Translations under genes and position numbers: made by a program
Shown here: in pieces, positions 13,863 through 17,229 of the stretch
Numbering within the stretch: the first letter of the stretch is position 1
How the letters are laid out: every line of letters starts with the position of its first letter
Source of the DNA: an uncultured Opitutia bacterium
GTDB taxonomy: Bacteria > Verrucomicrobiota > Verrucomicrobiia > Opitutales > UBA953
Direction of reading: 5' to 3'
Assembly (NCBI GenBank): GCA_903924185.1
Contig: CAIYAN010000307.1
Coordinates: 1 to 17,229 of the forward strand
DNA: 17,229 nt
The notes under the pieces: model-generated
Told to the model about the DNA's origin: nothing
The model's input: only the letters and a program-made list of their open reading frames with translations
The model's database searches: none

Positions 13863-15203
13863 TTAGCCTTGAGCGACCGAATCAGCGATGGCGAAGAGGA
13901 GCTCAGCGGAGGAGACCGTTTCGCCGTTGACGAAGCACTCGCACTCAGCGGCGGCAATGCGACCACGAATCTTCGTCAGCTTGGCGCGAATTTCGAGCGT
14001 GTCTCCGGGAGTCACGGCTTTGCGGAACTTCACCTTGTCCGCACTCATGAAGAAGACGACCTTCGGGGCTTCGTCGGCGGCGCCGCGGCGCAGCATGATG
14101 AGCCCTGCGGCTTGAGCCATGGCTTCGATTTGCAGCACGCCTGGCATCACGGGCTGGCCCGGGAAGTGACCTTGGAAATAAGGCTCATTGATCGTGACGT
14201 TCTTAATCGCCACGAGCGAGTCTTCGGTCAGTTCGACCACGCGGTCTACCATCACGAACGGATAGCGGTGGGGGAGGGCGTTGAGAATCTGGCGGATGTC
14301 GAGGGCGTTACCAGAGGGAGCCGTGGGGGCTTCGACTTTCTTCGTTGGCGTAGCCTTAGCCTTAGGGTTTTTGGACTCCTGCCACTGCTTCCGCACGGCT
14401 GCCGCGAGGCGGGCGTTCAGGGCGTGCCCAGGGCGGACCGCGATGATGTGGGCCTTGAGGCGGATACCGGCGAGGACGATGTCACCGATGACATCGAGAA
14501 TCTTGTGGCGGACGAGCTCGTCCTTGAAACGCAGGGGTTCCTTGCTGACGACTTTATCACCCTTAAGGATGATGGCCGAATCCAGCGAGCCGCCTTGGAT
14601 CAGACCTTTCTTGAGGAGCTCTTCGATGTCCTCGTAAATCGTGAACGTGCGGGCCGGCGCAATTTGTGCCTCATACGTCTCGGAATCGATGTCGATAGTG
14701 AGGTGCTGCGTGTGGATGCCGCGGTCGTCGGCCGAGGTGCAGGTGATGCGTAGGCCGTCAAAGGGCAGGGCGATGATGGAGCGGCTGCCTTCGTTGATCG
14801 TGATGGGCTGCGTGAGCGTGAAGACTTCGCGCTCATCGGCTTGATCGACGATGCCACATTGATGGATGAGTGTGGTGAACGGCCGGGCCGAGCCATCAAC
14901 GATGGGTGGTTCGGAGGCGTCGAGTTCGACAATCGCGTTGTCAACGCCCATGCCGCTGAGTGCGGAGAGGACGTGTTCAATCGTGTGCAACTTAACAGCA
15001 TCGGAGGAAACCGTGGTCTTGCGTTCCAAATCAGTCACCATTTCGGAGACCGGACGGACCTCGGGTTTGCCGAAAAGGTCGATGCGCCGGAAGACCAAGC
15101 CAGTGTTGGGCGCACCCGGTTTGATGGTCAGGGTGACCTCTTGGCCGGTGTGGAGGGCCTTGCCTTTGACTGAGGCTTCTTTTCCGAGGGTGCGCTGTTT
15201 CAT
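13863..15203 (-). CDS. lpxC/fabZ: Bifunctional UDP-3-O-acyl-GlcNAc deacetylase / 3-hydroxyacyl-ACP dehydratase (LpxC-FabZ fusion)
   Basis: A 446-residue fusion of two enzymes. Residues 1-275 are LpxC, the zinc deacetylase of the committed lipid A step. It has HTIEHVLSAL with Glu76 and zinc ligand His77, ligands His233 and Asp237 in VRHKILDVIGD, and His260 in PGHALN. A 25-residue Lys/Ala/Pro/Thr linker (about 276-300) joins it to FabZ (301-446), with the active site His346 in FQGHFPGQPVMPG and Glu360 in LQIEAMAQ. FabZ dehydrates 3-hydroxyacyl-ACP, the same pool used by LpxA. This fusion is known from Bacteroidota and relatives. The start MKQRTLGKEAS fits LpxC proteins; the ATG at 15248 would add 15 residues of no recognised type. 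Both active sites look complete. lpxA follows 7 bases downstream. Confidence 0.96.
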   Translation of the reverse strand: MKQRTLGKEASVKGKALHTGQEVTLTIKPGAPNTGLVFRRIDLFGKPEVRPVSEMVTDLERKTTVSSDAVKLHTIEHVLSALSGMGVDNAIVELDASEPPIVDGSARPFTTLIHQCGIVDQADEREVFTLTQPITINEGSRSIIALPFDGLRITCTSADDRGIHTQHLTIDIDSETYEAQIAPARTFTIYEDIEELLKKGLIQGGSLDSAIILKGDKVVSKEPLRFKDELVRHKILDVIGDIVLAGIRLKAHIIAVRPGHALNARLAAAVRKQWQESKNPKAKATPTKKVEAPTAPSGNALDIRQILNALPHRYPFVMVDRVVELTEDSLVAIKNVTINEPYFQGHFPGQPVMPGVLQIEAMAQAAGLIMLRRGAADEAPKVVFFMSADKVKFRKAVTPGDTLEIRAKLTKIRGRIAAAECECFVNGETVSSAELLFAIADSVAQG

Positions 15204-15600
15204 ACCGTGCACATAGTTATTCACACCCCCCTTGCTCTGTAAAGTCATAGTTTCAAGCGGTTTGTGCGGCTATTCGAAGTGTTCGCAGGTAGGGGGAGGC
15301 TTGACCGGATGTGAATCGTTTGGGTTCCTTCCCTGGGGGCCTTGCGGCCGAAAGGGTGGATGGGCCGCTAGCCCCATCAATGCAGGACAGAAGCTACCCC
15401 CGCCACGGCCAATTCCGGTCCCGAAAAGTGGGTGCTTCGGTTACGCGATGGTACGTCGGTTTACCCCTTGGGGTGGCCGCGATGGGACGGAGTTTTCGTC
15501 CCTGTGAAGTCGCGTTGCGAACAACTTCGCCAGCTCCGCACTTGTTCACACGTTTGGGCGACTCCTTGACACTTCGGCGAGCGAGGCAAATCGTCAGCCC
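15204..15600. other. 397-base intergenic region between divergent lpxC/fabZ and pabA
   Basis: I see no convincing protein gene here; the open frames on the plus strand read as unrelated low-quality translations. The right part holds closely spaced inverted repeats: ACCCC/GGGGT (15463-15474), GGGACG/CGTCCC (15484-15502) and GCGAA/TTCGC (15517-15530). A GATGGG/CCCATC pair lies near 15358-15377. No known riboswitch, SRP RNA or RNase P signature was found by eye. It must contain promoters for both divergent genes. Confidence 0.5.
15566..15594 (+). promoter_or_regulatory. Possible promoter for pabA
   Basis: A perfect TTGACA hexamer lies at 15566-15571, with no good TATAAT at the expected distance (AAATCG region near 15588). 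Its position 30 bases before the pabA start would give a very short or leaderless transcript. The -35 is good and the -10 is poor. Confidence 0.25.
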
Positions 15601-16164
15601 GTGCTCCTGGTCATCGATAACTACGACTCCTTCACCTACAACCTGGTGCAATACTTTGGCCAACTCGGCGTGGAGCAGAAGGTCTTCCGCAATGACCAGA
15701 TTACGGTTGAGGAAGCCCTCGCCCTCAACCCCGACCGCGTGATGATTTCACCGGGCCCGTGCTCGCCCGCCGAAGCGGGTGTGTCGTGTGATATGATTCG
15801 CGCCTTCGCTGGTAAGAAGCCGTTGCTCGGCGTCTGCCTCGGCCATCAGGCCATCGGACATGTCTACGGCGGTCGCGTCCTTCGCGCCCCGAACCTGATG
15901 CATGGTAAGACCTCGCCGGTGTTCCATAATAACACGGACCTCTTTGAAGGTCTCCCGAATCCCTTTAACGCGGCCCGCTACCACTCGCTCATCGTCGAGC
16001 GTGAGACCTTCCCGGCCTGCCTCGAAGTCACGGCGTGGACCGAAGACGGCCTCGTCATGGGCCTGCGCCACCGCGACTTACCTGTCTGGGGCGTGCAGTT
16101 TCATCCCGAATCTTACGCGACACAGAACGGTCTCGCTCTCCTGGCAAACTTCCTTCGCCTCTGA
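15601..16164 (+). CDS. pabA: Glutamine amidotransferase subunit of aminodeoxychorismate/anthranilate synthase
   Basis: A 187-residue class I glutamine amidotransferase. It supplies ammonia from glutamine to a chorismate-using partner, PabB (folate pathway) or TrpE (tryptophan pathway). The opening LLVIDNYDSFTYNLVQ and the oxyanion-loop region ISPGPCSPAEAG are typical. The catalytic triad is Cys79 in GVCLGHQAIG with His168 and Glu170 in VQFHPES. The length matches stand-alone PabA/TrpG. No pabB, trpE or trpD lies in the window, so PabA and TrpG cannot be told apart from context; in many bacteria one subunit serves both. The start is GTG, chosen because the family begins exactly here. nrdR follows 3 bases after the stop. 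Confidence 0.92.
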   Translation: MLLVIDNYDSFTYNLVQYFGQLGVEQKVFRNDQITVEEALALNPDRVMISPGPCSPAEAGVSCDMIRAFAGKKPLLGVCLGHQAIGHVYGGRVLRAPNLMHGKTSPVFHNNTDLFEGLPNPFNAARYHSLIVERETFPACLEVTAWTEDGLVMGLRHRDLPVWGVQFHPESYATQNGLALLANFLRL

Positions 16165-16167
16165 CCG

Positions 16168-16632
16168 ATGTATTGTCCTCGCTGCAATCACGAAGACACC
16201 AAGGTCCTCGAAACCCGTCTCGGTAAGGGGAACCATTCCATTCGCCGCCGCCGCGAGTGCCTCGCTTGCTTGCATCGTTTCAGTACGATGGAGGAAATCG
16301 TCCGCGAAGGTTTGGTGGTCGTTAAGCGCAATGGCGCGCGGGAAGATTTTGATATCACCAAAATCGCGTCAGGGATTCGCAAGGCGACCGATAAGCGCCC
16401 GGTCGAAGTCGAACGCGTTAACCTACTCATCTCGGAAATCGTCGAAGGCCTGCAGAAGAAGTTCGAGGATGAAGTGCCTTCCAGCGCTATCGGTGAGGAG
16501 ATCATGACACACCTACAGTCCGTCGATCAGATTGCGTATGTTCGCTTCGCCAGTGTCTACCGAGAGTTCCGTGACATCGATGAGCTCGCCAAGGCCATCG
16601 ACCAGCTCCGCAAGGGCGGCAAAGCCAAGTGA
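16168..16632 (+). CDS. nrdR: Transcriptional repressor NrdR
   Basis: A 154-residue repressor of ribonucleotide reductase genes that senses nucleotides. An N-terminal zinc ribbon has two Cys-x2-Cys pairs (YCPRC and CLAC) and the RRRREC motif between them. It is followed by the ATP-cone domain (VVVKRNGAREDFDITKIASG, KATDKRPVEVE) and the conserved C-terminal AYVRFASVYREFRDIDEL. Length and order are standard for the family. I saw no NrdR boxes upstream, so any self-regulation is not evident. The gene starts 3 bases after pabA and its TGA overlaps the GTG of the next gene, suggesting one transcript with translational coupling. Confidence 0.96.
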   Translation: MYCPRCNHEDTKVLETRLGKGNHSIRRRRECLACLHRFSTMEEIVREGLVVVKRNGAREDFDITKIASGIRKATDKRPVEVERVNLLISEIVEGLQKKFEDEVPSSAIGEEIMTHLQSVDQIAYVRFASVYREFRDIDELAKAIDQLRKGGKAK

Positions 16633-17111
16633 CTTCTGCTTCCGCCGCACCCAGCCGCCCAGCCCGCCTGCGCACGCTGAATGCGATGCTGGCCTCCCTG
16701 GTCGGGACGGAGCCCACGTTGCGTCGCGACGTCGATGCCGTCGTGCGGGTCTTTGAATCCGACGAGTTTTCGGCCGCCGGCTTGGATGCCCGCGGGCTCG
16801 CGAACGCGGCCGAGCACCTGCTGCGCTTGCTGGCCCCGGATGCCGTCTTGCCCGCCATTGCCGTCTTAGACCACCGGGATGAGCCTTTTGAGCCCCTTTG
16901 GGCTCCGGAATGCATCGAGACCGCCCTCGGGCAGGTCGGCGACGCCCCAGACGTCCTGCTGTGGGTTGTTGGCTTGCAGGATCATTATTTGGCTGGTTCT
17001 AAGGCCCGCTCAGTCAAGGCCCGCCAGGCCTACGATGAGGCGGTTGAGTGTGTGAACGCTTATGCCGCTCGCGTGCAGGGTCGTGGGCGCCTGACGGTAG
17101 TCGTGCTATAA
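16629..17111 (+). CDS. Unrecognised 160-residue protein coupled to nrdR
   Basis: I do not recognise this protein. It is 160 residues, Ala- and Leu-rich, with no signal peptide or membrane segment. Residues 14-75 look alpha-helical (LRTLNAMLASLVGTEPTLRR, then DARGLANAAEHLLRLL). The middle is strand-rich with DHRDEPFEPLWAPE (86-99) and DVLLWVVGLQDHYL (109-122). The tail has a helix ending RGRLTVVVL. The DVLLWVVGLQDHYL stretch and the SVKARQAYDEAV helix are the most distinctive segments. The GTG start overlaps the nrdR TGA in the sequence GTGA, which suggests translational coupling. An in-frame ATG at 16686 is an alternative. Codon use resembles the neighbours. The HIT-family gene begins 8 bases after the stop. 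Confidence 0.6.
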   Translation: MTSASAAPSRPARLRTLNAMLASLVGTEPTLRRDVDAVVRVFESDEFSAAGLDARGLANAAEHLLRLLAPDAVLPAIAVLDHRDEPFEPLWAPECIETALGQVGDAPDVLLWVVGLQDHYLAGSKARSVKARQAYDEAVECVNAYAARVQGRGRLTVVVL

Positions 17112-17112
17112 T
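17107..17112 (+). promoter_or_regulatory. Perfect -10 hexamer just before the HIT-family gene
   Basis: TATAAT overlaps the stop codon of the preceding gene and ends 7 bases before the ATG at 17120. If it is active, transcription would start at or next to the ATG, giving a leaderless message. No good -35 is seen upstream, so it may be chance. Confidence 0.25.
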
Positions 17113-17119
17113 CACTCTT

Positions 17120-17229
17120 ATGAGCACCCCGAAGACGCTGTTCCAGAAAATCGCTGACCGCGAGATTCCCGCGAAGCTGATTCACGAGGACGCCGTGTGC
17201 GTGGCTTTCCACGATATCTCTCCGCAGGC
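17120..17229 (+). CDS. HIT-family (histidine triad) nucleotide-binding protein, partial
   Basis: The first 36 residues of a small HIT-superfamily protein, which continues past the right edge. The N-terminal pattern TLFQKIADREIPAKLIHED followed by CVAFHDISPQA matches the start of HinT-type purine-nucleoside phosphoramidases ('FxKIIxxEIPAxxVYED ... AFxDIxPQAP'). The His-x-His-x-His active site lies beyond the window. The gene starts 8 bases after the unknown 160-residue gene on the same strand and probably ends the cluster or continues it. There is no clear Shine-Dalgarno sequence. Confidence 0.88.
   Translation, partial: MSTPKTLFQKIADREIPAKLIHEDAVCVAFHDISPQ

Noticed and set aside
15301..15460. 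SRP RNA, RNase P RNA or a known riboswitch in the lpxC-pabA gap
   Set aside because: The conserved core sequences (for example GGAAGGNAGCAGC of SRP RNA or GAGGAAAGTCC of RNase P) are absent on both strands by eye.
15232..15742. Plus-strand open frames in the region before pabA
   Set aside because: Translations lack any recognisable pattern, and one runs into pabA in the wrong frame.

Overview
The window looks like a chromosomal segment of a Gram-negative bacterium of the PVC group, most likely Verrucomicrobiota. The support is an LpxC-FabZ fusion followed by lpxA (lipid A synthesis), a very large secreted beta-propeller/cytochrome c protein of the Planctomycetes-Verrucomicrobia type, fairly high G+C, and highly expressed genes without Shine-Dalgarno sequences. 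Nearly all of it reads as ordinary housekeeping DNA. I see no insertion sequence, prophage, CRISPR array or clear sign of horizontal transfer.

Layout from left to right. (1) A minus-strand pair: an M29 aminopeptidase followed after 1 base by an RluA-family pseudouridine synthase that runs off the left edge. A small TPR protein diverges from it. (2) groES-groEL with a palindrome-containing upstream region and a strong terminator. (3) A 970-residue secreted protein combining a ThuA-like domain, beta-propeller, HEAT-like region, carbohydrate-binding-like domain and one c-type heme site, then a small membrane-anchored protein of unknown function. (4) A bidirectional terminator and tRNA-His(GUG) on the minus strand. 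(5) A DEAD-box-type RNA helicase with DEVD in motif II, then ribD 10 bases later. (6) A pyrimidine-nucleoside-phosphorylase-like gene whose family signature is rewritten, behind a 212-base leader containing a perfect palindrome and two mutually exclusive hairpins. (7) A bidirectional terminator, then on the minus strand lpxC/fabZ, lpxA and a secreted alpha/beta hydrolase. (8) A 397-base intergenic region, then a plus-strand cluster of pabA/trpG, nrdR, an unrecognised 160-residue protein with a start overlapping the nrdR stop, and the beginning of a HIT-family gene.

Functional links. LpxA and LpxC/FabZ act in the first steps of lipid A synthesis, with FabZ processing the hydroxyacyl-ACP pool that LpxA draws on. 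NrdR, the nucleoside phosphorylase homologue and RibD touch nucleotide and cofactor metabolism but are not one operon. GroES and GroEL form one chaperonin. The best candidate for something undescribed is the phosphorylase-like protein: most phosphate- and base-binding positions are kept, but the equivalent of E. coli His85 is Val and the conserved SGRGLGHTGGT loop is replaced with no change in length.
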